DNA of 64,000 nt from WTFV01 sp965200895 (GTDB lineage Bacteria > Acidobacteriota > Vicinamibacteria > Vicinamibacterales > UBA8438), in assembly GCA_965200895.1 (NCBI GenBank), contig CBDAVM010000003.1, positions 1-64,000 of the forward strand. Reading direction: 5' to 3'. How positions within the stretch are numbered: position 1 is the first letter of the stretch; every line of letters begins with the position of its first letter. The notes beneath the pieces are model-generated. The model searched no databases and was not told the origin of the DNA. It was given only the letters and a program-made list of their open reading frames with translations. The translations under genes were made by a program, and so were the position numbers. Positions 19,011-27,782 of this stretch are shown here, piece after piece.

Positions 19011-19030
19011 GGCCTGTGGCCGGCTGCGGG
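18919..19030. repeat. Direct repeat of 37 bp, 75 bp apart (in frame)
   Basis: The 37-bp block 18919-18955 is repeated exactly at 18994-19030. The period of 75 bp is 25 codons, so the open frame of copy 1 is kept. Each block contains one candidate ATG (on the minus strand at 18935 and 19010) with the same 20 bases upstream. The outcome is an N-terminal 25-residue duplication or a duplicated start site. Confidence 0.95.
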
Positions 19031-19090
19031 TGTATGTACAGCCGGCAACGCGCGGGTGTCAACGGTGTGAACGGCCATTCAGATTCCCCC

Positions 19091-19163
19091 GTCGGAACGT
19101 GCTACAGTGGTACGTGGCTCCTTCACCCCCGCAACCGCGGGACTGTCTCCCGCAGGTGGTGCC
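19091..19163 (+). promoter_or_regulatory. Conserved leader of coiled-coil gene 1: -10-like box and hairpin
   Basis: The leader matches that of the two paralogues. It contains TACAGT in GTGCTACAGTGG, a TGGCTCC block, CAACC and then a perfect hairpin at 19137-19153: six pairs GCGGGA/TCCCGC with the 5-nt loop CTGTC. The AGGTGG after the hairpin could be the ribosome-binding site for the ATG at 19164. A -35 box is not obvious. Confidence 0.7.
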
Positions 19164-19604
19164 ATGTCCGAGCGACCGAAGACCGACGGTCCGGCTCCCC
19201 GCCCCGGCGCAGGGACATCCATCAACGAGCTCACCTTCCTGATCGGGGTCGGCGCAATCGTTGCAACCGTCATCGGCGGCTCGTGCTCCACGAACGCGCG
19301 CATCGCCGACATGCGGTCTGATATGCGCGACCTGCGGGCGCACGTTGACAATCAGATCGGCAGCCTGCGCGCGGAGGTGCGAGCGGAGGTGGGCAGCCTG
19401 CGCGCGGAGGTGGGCAGCCTGAGAGATTCCACCAACGCGTCGTTCGCGACCGTCCACCGGCAGCTCGGCGCCGTGGCGGTTTGCCTGCTGGAGCTGCGCA
19501 ACCTCGTCATCGCCGGCGACGGCGGCGATCGCGAGCACGCCTCCACCGCGTGCGACACCGCGCTGGAGGCCATCCTGTCGTCCCCGGCGACGACAGACCG
19601 CTGA
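19164..19604 (+). CDS. Small membrane coiled-coil protein (paralogue 1)
   Basis: A 146-aa protein of no recognised family. Residues 1-21 are Pro-rich and polar, 22-40 form one hydrophobic helix (LTFLIGVGAIVATVIGGSC), then a coiled coil of about 45 residues built from DLRxxMR and GSLRAEV units, then a conserved C-terminal segment (VHRQLGAVAVCLLELRNLV...). Three Cys positions are conserved among the three paralogues in the window. It would sit in the inner membrane with the coiled coil on one side. The ATG at 19164 is chosen by similarity to the paralogues. It is head-to-head with ATPase-nuclease copy 1 and converges with the first TonB receptor. Confidence 0.8.
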   Translation: MSERPKTDGPAPRPGAGTSINELTFLIGVGAIVATVIGGSCSTNARIADMRSDMRDLRAHVDNQIGSLRAEVRAEVGSLRAEVGSLRDSTNASFATVHRQLGAVAVCLLELRNLVIAGDGGDREHASTACDTALEAILSSPATTDR

Positions 19605-19914
19605 TTCCTGTCTCAGGCGCACGCTGACCGCCGGAGCGCGTCCGCGGCTCGCAATTCTACGCGGGGCGTGAGCCGATCAGACCTGTCGCGGGCGCACGCT
19701 GACGCTGTGGCGCGTCCGCGTCTTTCAGACACCACCCGCCTGGCGACGCACGAAGACCCGAATCAGCGGTGCGCCGGTGACGCCTGCGACGGGTGCGGTG
19801 TCGCGTGTGCGCCCACTGGCCGCGTACATGAAAAGAAGCCGGACGCCCCGCGGGCGCCCGGCTTCGGACTGGCCGTTCCGTTTCAGTCAGCCGGAATCCC
19901 GGCCGGGACGACGG
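19605..19914. other. Convergent spacer with terminator and imperfect repeats
   Basis: About 310 bp between two convergent genes. It holds a strong hairpin terminator (19835-19865) and an imperfect direct repeat around GGCGCACGCTGAC at 19616 and 19691, 75 bp apart. No gene was seen in it. Confidence 0.6.
19831..19865 (-). terminator. Intrinsic terminator of TonB receptor 1
   Basis: A hairpin at 19835-19865 with an 8-bp outer stem GAAGCCGG/CCGGCTTC, one mismatch, five inner pairs and a 3-nt loop. Read on the minus strand it is followed by TTTTC, so it would end transcription from the receptor gene whose stop is at 19915. The inner stem sequence recurs in the hairpin at 24050-24076. Confidence 0.75.
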
Positions 19915-22900
19915 CTAGAAGCCGTACCGGATTCCGAAGTTCGCCTGCCGCGGGATCCCGCCGGAGCGCAGCTGCGTGTAGCGGGCGAAGTTGCCGCTGT
20001 TCTGGTCCCCGTTCGCCCACGACGCGACAAAGAAGTTCGGGCGGTTGAACACGTTGATCAGGTCGAAGTAGATGTCGAGCGTGTCCCCCTCCGAGGGCCG
20101 GGCCCGCCAGCCGAACCGCAGGTCCAGGTTGATGTAGTCGCCCTGGCGGGCGCCGCCCTGGCGGCCGTCGTGGTCCACCGTGAACGCGTTGGCGCCCTCG
20201 CCGGTGTAGGTCCCCGCCGGAATCGGGTCCCAGTTGGTGCCGTTGCGGTCCAGGTCGAGCGTACTGTTGTACATGGTGAACGGGTTCGCGCTCATGTAGC
20301 GGAAGATGGGGCTCAGGGTGATCCCGCCCGGCAGCTCCGTGCGCCCGCTCAGCGTCAGGACGTGCTTGCGATCATGCTCCGCCGGCTGCCAGTTCCTCTC
20401 CATGTTGAGGTCGCCGAGGACCTGGGTCTGGACGCCGTTGAGGCTGACCCCGTTGGTGCCGTACTGCTCGAAGGTGTCGCCGCGCGAGTAGCCGAGCGCA
20501 TACGACAGCCGCATGCCCCAGCGGTCCGAGTAGCGCTTCTCCATCGAGAAGTTCAGGCCGTCGTATTCGGACAACCCGGTGCTCTCGATCGACAGCAGCC
20601 GGCTCTGCCAGACGCCGACCAGCAGGCCGGTCCGCGGATCGATGCCCGTCATGGGATCCGTCTTCGAGCACTCGTACGCAAGCTTGTCGGGATTGCTGTA
20701 GAGGCCGGAGGCTACCGCGGCACCCCCCTTGCAGCTCGGGTATGCGTCCAGCCCCGGGGGGCTGCCGTTGTCCGTCCGGTCGTAGACCCCGCCCCGGTCC
20801 GGAAACACGTCGTACCACGTGAGCTCGTCGCTGCTGTCGATGCCGTCGCGGTACGGCGCCACGTAGTTGATGCGGTTGAGCAGTTGGCTGCCCCGGATGT
20901 TGACGTAGTCGACCCCGATCGACAGCGTCGGCATCAGCTCGCGCTCGAACCCCACCGTGAACTGCTTGAACAACGGCTGCTGCCGGCGGTAGTTGTCGAT
21001 GTAGACCGCGGACTCGTTGAAGACGCTCGCGGGACCGGTGGGGTAGATCCCCTCGATGAAGTCGCGATTCAGCAGCACGCAGTGCGGCACGCCGTCGCGC
21101 ATGGTCGCCGGCCCGCAGTCCCCGTTCGCGGCTACGCCGATGCGCATGGCTCCCATCAGTTCGGGGTCCTGGATCGGCATGTTGTTCCGCGGGCCGGGAT
21201 CTTCCTGCCCGCCCTGATCTCCCCCGCCACGGGGGAACGAGGCGACGAAGGAGTCGTTGAACACCGGATCCTGCAGGACGTTGTCGAGTCCGCTGAAGAG
21301 CGTCCGGTCGTAGAAGAACCCGTAGCCCGCCCGGATGACGGACCGGCCGTCGCCCGTCACGTCGTAGGCGAGCGACAAGCGCGGCGAGATGTTGTTCCAG
21401 TCGCGCGGGTCGGTCCCCGGCCTCATCAGCGGGTTGTCTGTCAGCTTCGCGTTCAGCATCTCTCCGTCCCACCGGGCGCCGAGCCCCACCGTCCAGCGTT
21501 CGTTCAGCGTCCACTTGTCCTGGACGAACGCCTCGATCGTGTTGATGGGGTAGGCGAACTGCCGGCCGTTCTGCTTGCCGACGCGAATCTGCAGCCGTTC
21601 AGGGTAGGTCGAGTAGTCGTTGACGTCGAACGGACTGTCGGTCGCGAAATAAAAGCGACCGCCCAGGTAGTGCTCGGCGAAGTCGTCGATGAACGAGCGG
21701 TGGAAAGTGCCGCCGAACTTGATGTCGTGATCGCCCATCTTGTCGGGGATGAACCACGACGTGGTGTTGTTGTACTGCCACTGCGAGTCCTCGCGACCCC
21801 ACGCCCACGGGGCGACGCCGTCCTGGAAGCTGTTCATGACGTAGGCGGGCGTGACGTTCCGCATCGCGCCGTCGAGACTGAGGTGTCCGCCCATGTCGTA
21901 CCAGGCGGGAGGGCCGCCGCTGTAGAACTCGTGGGTGCGGGTGACCCGCACGGTGTTGACGACGTTGTTGCCGATGACGCTGGTGTAGCTCCCGACGAAC
22001 ATGTACTCGTCGTCCGTGCTGTCCACCGACGCTACCTCGGTCCGGTTGCCGATCCGGTTGTCCTCCGGGCTCGTCTCGCGCATGTAGCGCAGGGCCCACG
22101 AATTGCTCCCGTTGATCTGGTGATCCACCCGGTACATGGTGTTCAACGCACGCCAGCTCTCCGGTTGCGACCAGTTCAACTCGGGACGGGTGCTGAAGAT
22201 CGTCGACCGGGCCGGATTGTTGAGCCGGCGCTCGAGGCTGACGAAGAAGTGCATCCTGTCCTGCACGATCGGACCGCCGAACACCCCGCCGAACTCGTAC
22301 TTGTTGTTCGTCGGCTTCTCCACTTCCGGGTCCTCGGCGAACTGCTGGGCGTTGAAGTAGTTCCGCGCCGTCATGTTGGTGCTGGTGCTGTAGCTGAAGC
22401 CGGCCCCGGACCACTGGTTCGTCCCCCGCTTGGTCACCGCGTTGATGACCGCGCCGGACGAGCGGCCGAACTCGGCGTCGAACTGCCCGCTGACGACCTG
22501 GAACTCCTGCACCGACTCGATGGCCACCTTGACCTGGCTGCCGCCGGCCCCGCCGCTGGTCGAGTCGCCGTTGTAGCCCCCGTCGACGTTCAGGTTGCTG
22601 GCCGCGGCGGTCTGCCCGTTGGCGATGATCGTGTCGTTGCCCGACGATTCCGAGGGCAGGAACTGGATCCCCGGCAGCAGCGAGATCGCGGCGAACGCGC
22701 TGCGGTTCTGCAGCGGCATCTCCGTCAGCTCCTGGCTGTCGAGGGTGCCGCCCACCTCGGCCGACGTGAGGTCGACCAGCGGGGCCTGCCCGGAGACGGT
22801 CACCGTCTCCTCGAGGGCGCCCACGCCGAGGATGATGTCGAGCGGCAGCGTCTGGCCGACCCGCAGCTCGTAGCCGGTCGTCTGGAACGTGGTGAAGCCC

Positions 22901-23163
22901 GGCAGCGCGGCCGTGACCGTGAACACCCCCGGCAGCAACTGCGCCGCGAAGTAGCTTCCGTCACCGCCGGTGATGACCTCGCGGAAGGTCCCGTCGGCTT
23001 CGTTCTGGATGAAGACGGTCACCCCCGGCAGGGCGCCTCCCGTCTCGTCGGTGACCGATCCCCGGAGCTCGGTGCGGCCCTGCTGGGCCAAGGCCTCCCC
23101 CCCCCCTCCGGCAATCACGCCGACCAGCGTGACGGCGGTTGTAAACGCTGTGAGTCTTCGCAT
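19915..23163 (-). CDS. TonB-dependent receptor with carboxypeptidase-regulatory domain (copy 1)
   Basis: A 1082-aa outer-membrane receptor of the acidobacterial Oar-like type. A signal peptide is followed by an N-terminal carboxypeptidase-regulatory-like Ig-type domain (TELRGSVTDETGGALPGVTV), then a plug (NLNVDGGYN, QEFQVVSGQFDAEFGRSSGAVINAVTK), and a long beta-barrel ending in ANFGIRYGF. Length is in the usual range for this family (about 1000-1200 aa). The role is energised uptake of an unknown ligand, or surface adhesion. The ATG at 23163 has GGAGG 5-8 bp upstream. The gene is about 75% identical by eye to the next receptor and forms a duplicated unit with its convergent coiled-coil gene. 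Confidence 0.9.
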   Translation of the reverse strand: MRRLTAFTTAVTLVGVIAGGGGEALAQQGRTELRGSVTDETGGALPGVTVFIQNEADGTFREVITGGDGSYFAAQLLPGVFTVTAALPGFTTFQTTGYELRVGQTLPLDIILGVGALEETVTVSGQAPLVDLTSAEVGGTLDSQELTEMPLQNRSAFAAISLLPGIQFLPSESSGNDTIIANGQTAAASNLNVDGGYNGDSTSGGAGGSQVKVAIESVQEFQVVSGQFDAEFGRSSGAVINAVTKRGTNQWSGAGFSYSTSTNMTARNYFNAQQFAEDPEVEKPTNNKYEFGGVFGGPIVQDRMHFFVSLERRLNNPARSTIFSTRPELNWSQPESWRALNTMYRVDHQINGSNSWALRYMRETSPEDNRIGNRTEVASVDSTDDEYMFVGSYTSVIGNNVVNTVRVTRTHEFYSGGPPAWYDMGGHLSLDGAMRNVTPAYVMNSFQDGVAPWAWGREDSQWQYNNTTSWFIPDKMGDHDIKFGGTFHRSFIDDFAEHYLGGRFYFATDSPFDVNDYSTYPERLQIRVGKQNGRQFAYPINTIEAFVQDKWTLNERWTVGLGARWDGEMLNAKLTDNPLMRPGTDPRDWNNISPRLSLAYDVTGDGRSVIRAGYGFFYDRTLFSGLDNVLQDPVFNDSFVASFPRGGGDQGGQEDPGPRNNMPIQDPELMGAMRIGVAANGDCGPATMRDGVPHCVLLNRDFIEGIYPTGPASVFNESAVYIDNYRRQQPLFKQFTVGFERELMPTLSIGVDYVNIRGSQLLNRINYVAPYRDGIDSSDELTWYDVFPDRGGVYDRTDNGSPPGLDAYPSCKGGAAVASGLYSNPDKLAYECSKTDPMTGIDPRTGLLVGVWQSRLLSIESTGLSEYDGLNFSMEKRYSDRWGMRLSYALGYSRGDTFEQYGTNGVSLNGVQTQVLGDLNMERNWQPAEHDRKHVLTLSGRTELPGGITLSPIFRYMSANPFTMYNSTLDLDRNGTNWDPIPAGTYTGEGANAFTVDHDGRQGGARQGDYINLDLRFGWRARPSEGDTLDIYFDLINVFNRPNFFVASWANGDQNSGNFARYTQLRSGGIPRQANFGIRYGF

Positions 23164-23560
23164 CGTCTCCTCCTCGTGAGTCGCAACGAACGGCTGTCCT
23201 GCACGTCGGATCCCCGCACGGATACGGTGCGGGGGGATGTCTTGCAGGTCGACGGTGTGCTCTGTGCGCTCTCGGACCGCCCTCCTTTCAGATGCCGTGT
23301 TGCGCAACTTAGCGTAGTCGCACGGCGTTGGCAAGGTGTTTGTTGCGCCGCCATGAGGAGGCACGGCGCGTGCCGATCGGCCCAAGCATGATCCATGCCG
23401 CCGCGGGCCGGCACCGCGGAACCCGGGGGGCGCCGCGTGTCCTGCGTGGGCGTCGATCAGCAGCGCGGCAACGACGCCTCGGGACGCCGTCGGAACGTGC
23501 TACAGTGACGCATGGCTCCTTCAACCCCCACAACCGCGGGACTCCCCCGCAGGTGGCGCC
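23164..23560. other. Divergent control region between TonB receptor 1 and coiled-coil gene 2
   Basis: Nearly 400 bp without a gene of its own. It carries the start region of TonB receptor 1 on the minus strand and the conserved leader of coiled-coil gene 2 on the plus strand (23489-23560). Nothing else was recognised in the middle. Confidence 0.6.
23489..23560 (+). promoter_or_regulatory. Conserved leader of coiled-coil gene 2: -10-like box and hairpin
   Basis: Matches the leader at 19091. GTGCTACAGTGAC contains the TACAGT box, followed by TGGCTCCTTC, CAACC and a hairpin at 23536-23550 with five pairs GCGGG/CCCGC and the 5-nt loop ACTCC. AGGTGG follows the stem and precedes the ATG at 23561. 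Confidence 0.7.
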
Positions 23561-24037
23561 ATGTCCGAGCAATCGAAGACCGAAGGTCCGACTCCCCGCC
23601 CCGGCGCGGGGACATCCATCAGCGATCTCATGTTCCTGATCGGGGTCGGCGCAATCGTTGCGACCGTCATCGGCGGCTCGTGCTCCACGAACACGCGCAT
23701 CGCCGACATGCGAGCCGACATGAGCGACCTGCGCGCCGACATGCGGGCCGATATGCGCGACCTGCGCGCGCACGTTGACAATCAGATCGGCAGCCTGCGC
23801 GCGGAGGTGCGAGCGGAGGTGGGCAGCCTGCGCGCGGAGGTGGGCAGCCTGAGAGATTCCACCAACGCGTCGTTCGCGACCGTCCACCGACAGCTCAGTG
23901 CCGTGGCGGTGTGCCTGCTGGAGCTGCGCAACCTCGTCATCGCCGGCGACGGCGGCGACCGCGAACACGCCTCCACGGCATGCGACACCGCGCTGGAAGC
24001 CATCCTGTCGCCGCCCCCGGCGACGACAGGCCGCTGA
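23561..24037 (+). CDS. Small membrane coiled-coil protein (paralogue 2)
   Basis: A 158-aa paralogue of the 19164 gene. The N-terminus, the TM helix and the C-terminus are nearly identical. The coiled coil is longer by 11 residues because the acidic MRADMSDLRAD unit is present once more, so the two proteins differ by exactly one hendecad, plus one residue in the tail. It converges with TonB receptor 2. The ATG at 23561 is at the same point as in the paralogues. No family was recognised. Confidence 0.8.
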   Translation: MSEQSKTEGPTPRPGAGTSISDLMFLIGVGAIVATVIGGSCSTNTRIADMRADMSDLRADMRADMRDLRAHVDNQIGSLRAEVRAEVGSLRAEVGSLRDSTNASFATVHRQLSAVAVCLLELRNLVIAGDGGDREHASTACDTALEAILSPPPATTGR

Positions 24038-24049
24038 TCCCCGTCGAGA

Positions 24050-24076
24050 GCCGGACGCCCCTGACGGGCGCCCGGC
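24050..24076. terminator. Terminator-like hairpin after coiled-coil gene 2
   Basis: GCCGG, one mismatch, CGCCC, 5-nt loop CTGAC, GGGCG, CCGGC: ten pairs in total. The inner stem is the same as in the terminator at 19835-19865. The following T-run is poor on both strands, so this is a hairpin with probable termination function. Confidence 0.5.
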
Positions 24077-24109
24077 CTTCAATCTCGTCACTCCGACTGC
24101 GTACGAAGA

Positions 24110-24142
24110 GAAGGCCGGGGCCCGTGAGGGCGCCCGGCCTTC
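24110..24142. terminator. Terminator-like hairpin before TonB receptor 2 stop
   Basis: Stem GAAGGCCGGG/CCCGGCCTTC of ten pairs, with an inner CCC/GGG pairing and a GTGA loop. It lies 25 bp downstream of the TonB receptor 2 stop (24167) on the minus strand and between convergent genes. T-richness after the stem is weak (TCTTC), so confidence is moderate. Confidence 0.5.
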
Positions 24143-24166
24143 AACACCAGCGCTGGCTGGACAGGG

Positions 24167-27100
24167 CTAGAAGCCGTACCGCACGCCGAAGTTCGCCTGC
24201 CGCGGGATGCCGCCCGAGCGCAGCGACGTGTAGTTCATGAAGTTGCTGCTGTTCTGGTTCCCGACCGGGTTGTTGAAGTTGGGGCGGTTGAAGAGGTTGA
24301 TGATGTCGAAGTAGATGTCGAACGTGTCCCCCTCCGCAGGCCGTGCCCGCCAGCCGAACCGCAGGTCCATGTTGATGAAGTCGGCCGCGCGCGCGCCGCC
24401 CTGGCGGCCGTTGTGATCCACCGTGATCGGGTTGTTGCCCACGCCGCTGTAGGACCCGGCGGGAAGCGGATCCCAGTTGGTGCCGTTCCTGTCCAGGTCG
24501 ATCTGGCTGTGGTAGATGGTGAACGGGTTCGCGCTCATGTAGCGGAAGATGGGGCTCAGGGTGATCCCGCCCGGCAGTTCGGTGCGTCCGCTCAGCGTCA
24601 GGATGTGCAGGCGGTCCTGCTCGGCCGGCTGCCAGTTCCGGTCCATGTGGAGGTTGCCGAGAACCTGGGTCTGCACGCCGTTGAGGCTGACGCCGTTGGT
24701 GCCGTACTGCTCGAAGGTGTCGCCGCGCGAGTGGCCGAGCGCGTACGACAGCCGCATGCCCCAGCGGTCCGAGTAGCGCTTCTCGACCGAGACGTTCAGG
24801 CCGTCGTAGGACGACTTGCCGACGCTCTCGATGGACAGCAGCCGCCCCTGCCAGACGCCGATCGGCAGACCCGCAGGCCCGAGGCCCGTCATCGGATCCA
24901 CCTTCGCGCACTCCGCGGCCAGCAGGGCGGGATTGCTGTAGAGGCCGGCGGTCGCCGCCCCCATCGCACAGCTCGGGAATGCGTTCAGTCCCCCGATTCC
25001 CGGGGTGCCGTTGCCGACCCGGTCGTAGACGCCAACCCGATCCGTCCCGTACCACGCATCGTACCACGTGAGCGGGTCGCTGCTGTCGGTTCCGGAGCGC
25101 AACGGCGCCACGTAGTTGATGCGGTTCAGCAGACCGCTGCCCCGGATGTTGACGTAGTCGACCCCGATCGACAGGGTCGGCATCAGCTCGCGCTCGAATC
25201 CCAGCGTGAGCTGCTTGAACAACGGCTGCTGCCGGCGGTAGTTGTCGATGTAGACGTTCGACTCGTTGAAGCGGCTCGTGGTGCCGACGGGGTAGACCGA
25301 ATCCACGAAGGCGTGATTCACCAGCGGGCAGTGCGTCGCGCCGTCGCGCATGGTCGCCGGCCCGCACTCCCCGTTCGCCGCCACGCCGATGTGCAGGGCC
25401 TGCCTCAACTCGGGGTCCTGGATCGGCATGCCGTTGCGCGGCCCGGGATCCTCCTGTCCGCCCTGCTCCCCACCGCCGCGGGGGAAGGAGGCGACGAACG
25501 AGTTGTTGATGACCGGATCCTGCAGGACGTTGTCGAGCCCGCTGAAGAGCGTCCGGTCATAGAAGTACCCGTAGCCCGCCCGCAGCACGGAGCGGCCGTC
25601 GCCCGTCACGTCGTAGGCGACCGAGAGCCGGGGCGAGATGTTGTTCCAGTCCCGTGGATCGGTCCCCGGCACCATCAGCGGGTTGTCGGTCCGCTCCGCG
25701 CTCAGCATCTCGGCGTCCCACCGCACGCCGAGCCCGAGGGTCCAGCGCTCGTTCAGCGTCCACTTGTCCTGGAAGAACGTCTCCCACGTGTTGATGGGGT
25801 AGGCGAACTGGTTGCCGGTGGGCGCGCCGACGCGAATCTGGAGCCGTTCGGGGTAGGTCGAGTAGTCGTCGATGTCGAACGGCATGTCCGTGTTGAAGTG
25901 GAACGCGCCGCCCAGGAAGTTCTCCCGGAAGTCGTCGATGAACGACCGGTGGAACGTGCCGCCGAACTTGATGTCGTGATCGCCCATCATGTCGGGGACG
26001 AACCACGACGTGGTGTTGTTGTACTGCCACTGCGAGTCGATGCGGCCGCCGGCCCACGGCGCGATGTTGTCCCAGAAGCTGGCCATACTGTAGCCGGGCG
26101 CCAGGTTCCGCATCTGCCCGTCGCGGCTCACGTGCCCGTTCAGATCGTACCAGTAGGGAGAGGCCCCGGCGGCGTTCTCGTAGCTGTGGGTGATCCGCAC
26201 GGTGTTGACGACGTTGTTGCCGATGACGCTGGTGTAGCTGCCGACCCAGATCTGCTCGTCGTCCTCCTGGTTGTGCCCCGAGGTCAGCGTCCGGTTGCCG
26301 TAGCGGTCGGTTTCCGGGCTGAGCTCGCGCATGAAACGCAGGGCCCAGGAGTTGTTCCCGTTGATCTGGTGGTCCACCCGGTACATGGTGTTCCACGCAC
26401 GCCATTTCTCCGGTACGGACCAGTCCAGGTCCGGACGGCTGTTGAACCTCCGCGTCCGGGCCGGATTGGTGAGCCGTCGCTCGAGGCTCACGAAGAAGTG
26501 CGCCTGGTCCTGCACGATCGGACCGCCGAAGATGCCGCCGAACTCGTACTTGTTGTTCGTCGGCTTGGGCGTGCTCGATTCCTCCTCGAACAACTGGTTG
26601 TTGAAGAAGTCGCGCGCCGTCATCCCGGTGCTGGTGCTGTAGCTGAAGCCCGCCCCGGACCACTGGTTCGTGCCCCGCTTGGTCACCGCGTTGATGACCG
26701 CGCCGGACGAGCGGCCGAACTCGGCGTCGAACTGCCCGCTGACGACCTGGAACTCCTGCACCGACTCGATGGCCACCTTGACCTGGCTGCCGCCGACCCC
26801 GCCGCCGGTGGAGTCGTTGTTGTAGCCCCCGTCGACGTTCAGCGAGCTGGCCGCGGCGGTCTGCCCGTTGGCGATGATCCCGTCATTGCCCTGCGAGCTC
26901 GACGGCAGGAACTGGATGCCCGGCAGCAGCGAGATCGCGGCGAACGCGCTGCGGTTGACCAGCGGCATCTCCACCAGCTCCGCGTTGTCGAGCGTGCCGC
27001 CCACCTCGGCCGAGGTGAGGTCGACCAGCGGGGCCTGTCCGGAGACGGTCACCGTCTCCTCGAGGGCGCCCACGCCGAGGATGATGTCGAGCGGCAGCGT

Positions 27101-27406
27101 CTGCCCCACCCGCAGCTCGTAGCCCGTCACCTGGAACGTGGTGAAGCCCGGCAGCGCGGCCGTGACCGTGAACACCCCCGGCAGCAACTGCGCCGCGAAG
27201 TAGCTTCCGTCACCGCCGGTAATCACCTCGCGGAAGGTCCCGTCCGCCTCGTTCTGGATGAAGACGGTCACCCCCGGCAGGGCGCCGCCCGTCTCGTCGG
27301 TGACGCTCCCGCGGAGCTCCGTGCGGCCCTGTTGGGCCAGAACGTCCCCCCCCCCGATCACGCCGACCAGCGTGACGGCGAAGAGCAACGTCGTGAATCT
27401 GCCCAT
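24167..27406 (-). CDS. TonB-dependent receptor with carboxypeptidase-regulatory domain (copy 2)
   Basis: A 1079-aa paralogue of the preceding receptor, with the same plan: signal peptide, regulatory-like domain, plug, barrel ending in ANFGVRYGF. The first ~250 residues are almost the same as in copy 1, while the extracellular loops (for example around LSPETDRYGNRT versus TSPEDNRIGNRT) differ more, as expected if the ligand or surface exposure changed. The ATG at 27406 follows GGAGGAG. The gene forms a tandem unit with coiled-coil gene 2, as copy 1 does with gene 1. Confidence 0.9.
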   Translation of the reverse strand: MGRFTTLLFAVTLVGVIGGGDVLAQQGRTELRGSVTDETGGALPGVTVFIQNEADGTFREVITGGDGSYFAAQLLPGVFTVTAALPGFTTFQVTGYELRVGQTLPLDIILGVGALEETVTVSGQAPLVDLTSAEVGGTLDNAELVEMPLVNRSAFAAISLLPGIQFLPSSSQGNDGIIANGQTAAASSLNVDGGYNNDSTGGGVGGSQVKVAIESVQEFQVVSGQFDAEFGRSSGAVINAVTKRGTNQWSGAGFSYSTSTGMTARDFFNNQLFEEESSTPKPTNNKYEFGGIFGGPIVQDQAHFFVSLERRLTNPARTRRFNSRPDLDWSVPEKWRAWNTMYRVDHQINGNNSWALRFMRELSPETDRYGNRTLTSGHNQEDDEQIWVGSYTSVIGNNVVNTVRITHSYENAAGASPYWYDLNGHVSRDGQMRNLAPGYSMASFWDNIAPWAGGRIDSQWQYNNTTSWFVPDMMGDHDIKFGGTFHRSFIDDFRENFLGGAFHFNTDMPFDIDDYSTYPERLQIRVGAPTGNQFAYPINTWETFFQDKWTLNERWTLGLGVRWDAEMLSAERTDNPLMVPGTDPRDWNNISPRLSVAYDVTGDGRSVLRAGYGYFYDRTLFSGLDNVLQDPVINNSFVASFPRGGGEQGGQEDPGPRNGMPIQDPELRQALHIGVAANGECGPATMRDGATHCPLVNHAFVDSVYPVGTTSRFNESNVYIDNYRRQQPLFKQLTLGFERELMPTLSIGVDYVNIRGSGLLNRINYVAPLRSGTDSSDPLTWYDAWYGTDRVGVYDRVGNGTPGIGGLNAFPSCAMGAATAGLYSNPALLAAECAKVDPMTGLGPAGLPIGVWQGRLLSIESVGKSSYDGLNVSVEKRYSDRWGMRLSYALGHSRGDTFEQYGTNGVSLNGVQTQVLGNLHMDRNWQPAEQDRLHILTLSGRTELPGGITLSPIFRYMSANPFTIYHSQIDLDRNGTNWDPLPAGSYSGVGNNPITVDHNGRQGGARAADFINMDLRFGWRARPAEGDTFDIYFDIINLFNRPNFNNPVGNQNSSNFMNYTSLRSGGIPRQANFGVRYGF

Positions 27407-27410
27407 TCAT

Positions 27411-27782
27411 CTCCTCCTCGTGTGCCGACGGCCAACGAACGGCTGGCTGTCGAATCCTGGCGGACGCGTGTCCGGTCCGGCCGAAATCCCATCCGGCCGG
27501 CGGTGCGCTCGGCTGCCCTCCTGTCAGGCAACGCGTGGCGCAAGAGCGCAACGTGAACGCACGGCGGTGGCAAGCCGTTCCAACGCGCCGTTCCAACGCG
27601 GCGCCTGCCGGCCAGTACATGCACGATACATGCCGCCACCACCGGCCGGCGGCGCGGAACGCGGGCCGCCGCGTGGTTCAGCGGCTCCGTTGCGTCGATC
27701 ATCACCGACGGGGCGACGACAATCCCGATTTTTGGATCCAAAGTCCGCGATCTCGATCCGAGCCCGCCGGCGCCGACCGCCG
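27411..27782. other. Gene-free stretch upstream of TonB receptor 2
   Basis: About 370 bp between the TonB receptor 2 start and the end of ATPase-nuclease copy A. It should contain the receptor promoter and the 3' end of the copy A transcript. No hairpin with a T-run and no gene was recognised. Confidence 0.5.

Larger units (their letters stand above)
19091..27406. repeat. Tandem duplication of a coiled-coil + TonB receptor unit
   Basis: Unit 1 (19091-23163) and unit 2 (23489-27406) each hold a leader with hairpin, a plus-strand coiled-coil gene, a hairpin terminator and a minus-strand TonB receptor gene. The order, spacing logic and most sequence match, so the region is best explained by one duplication of about 4.3 kb followed by divergence in the receptor loops. 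Confidence 0.88.

Noticed and set aside
24413..27556. Very long open frame on the plus strand, antisense to TonB receptor 2
   Set aside because: No recognisable domain, Arg/Val/Asp-rich with shadow-type composition typical of GC-rich antisense reading; the minus strand receptor is clear. The same holds for the 19777-23391 antisense frame.
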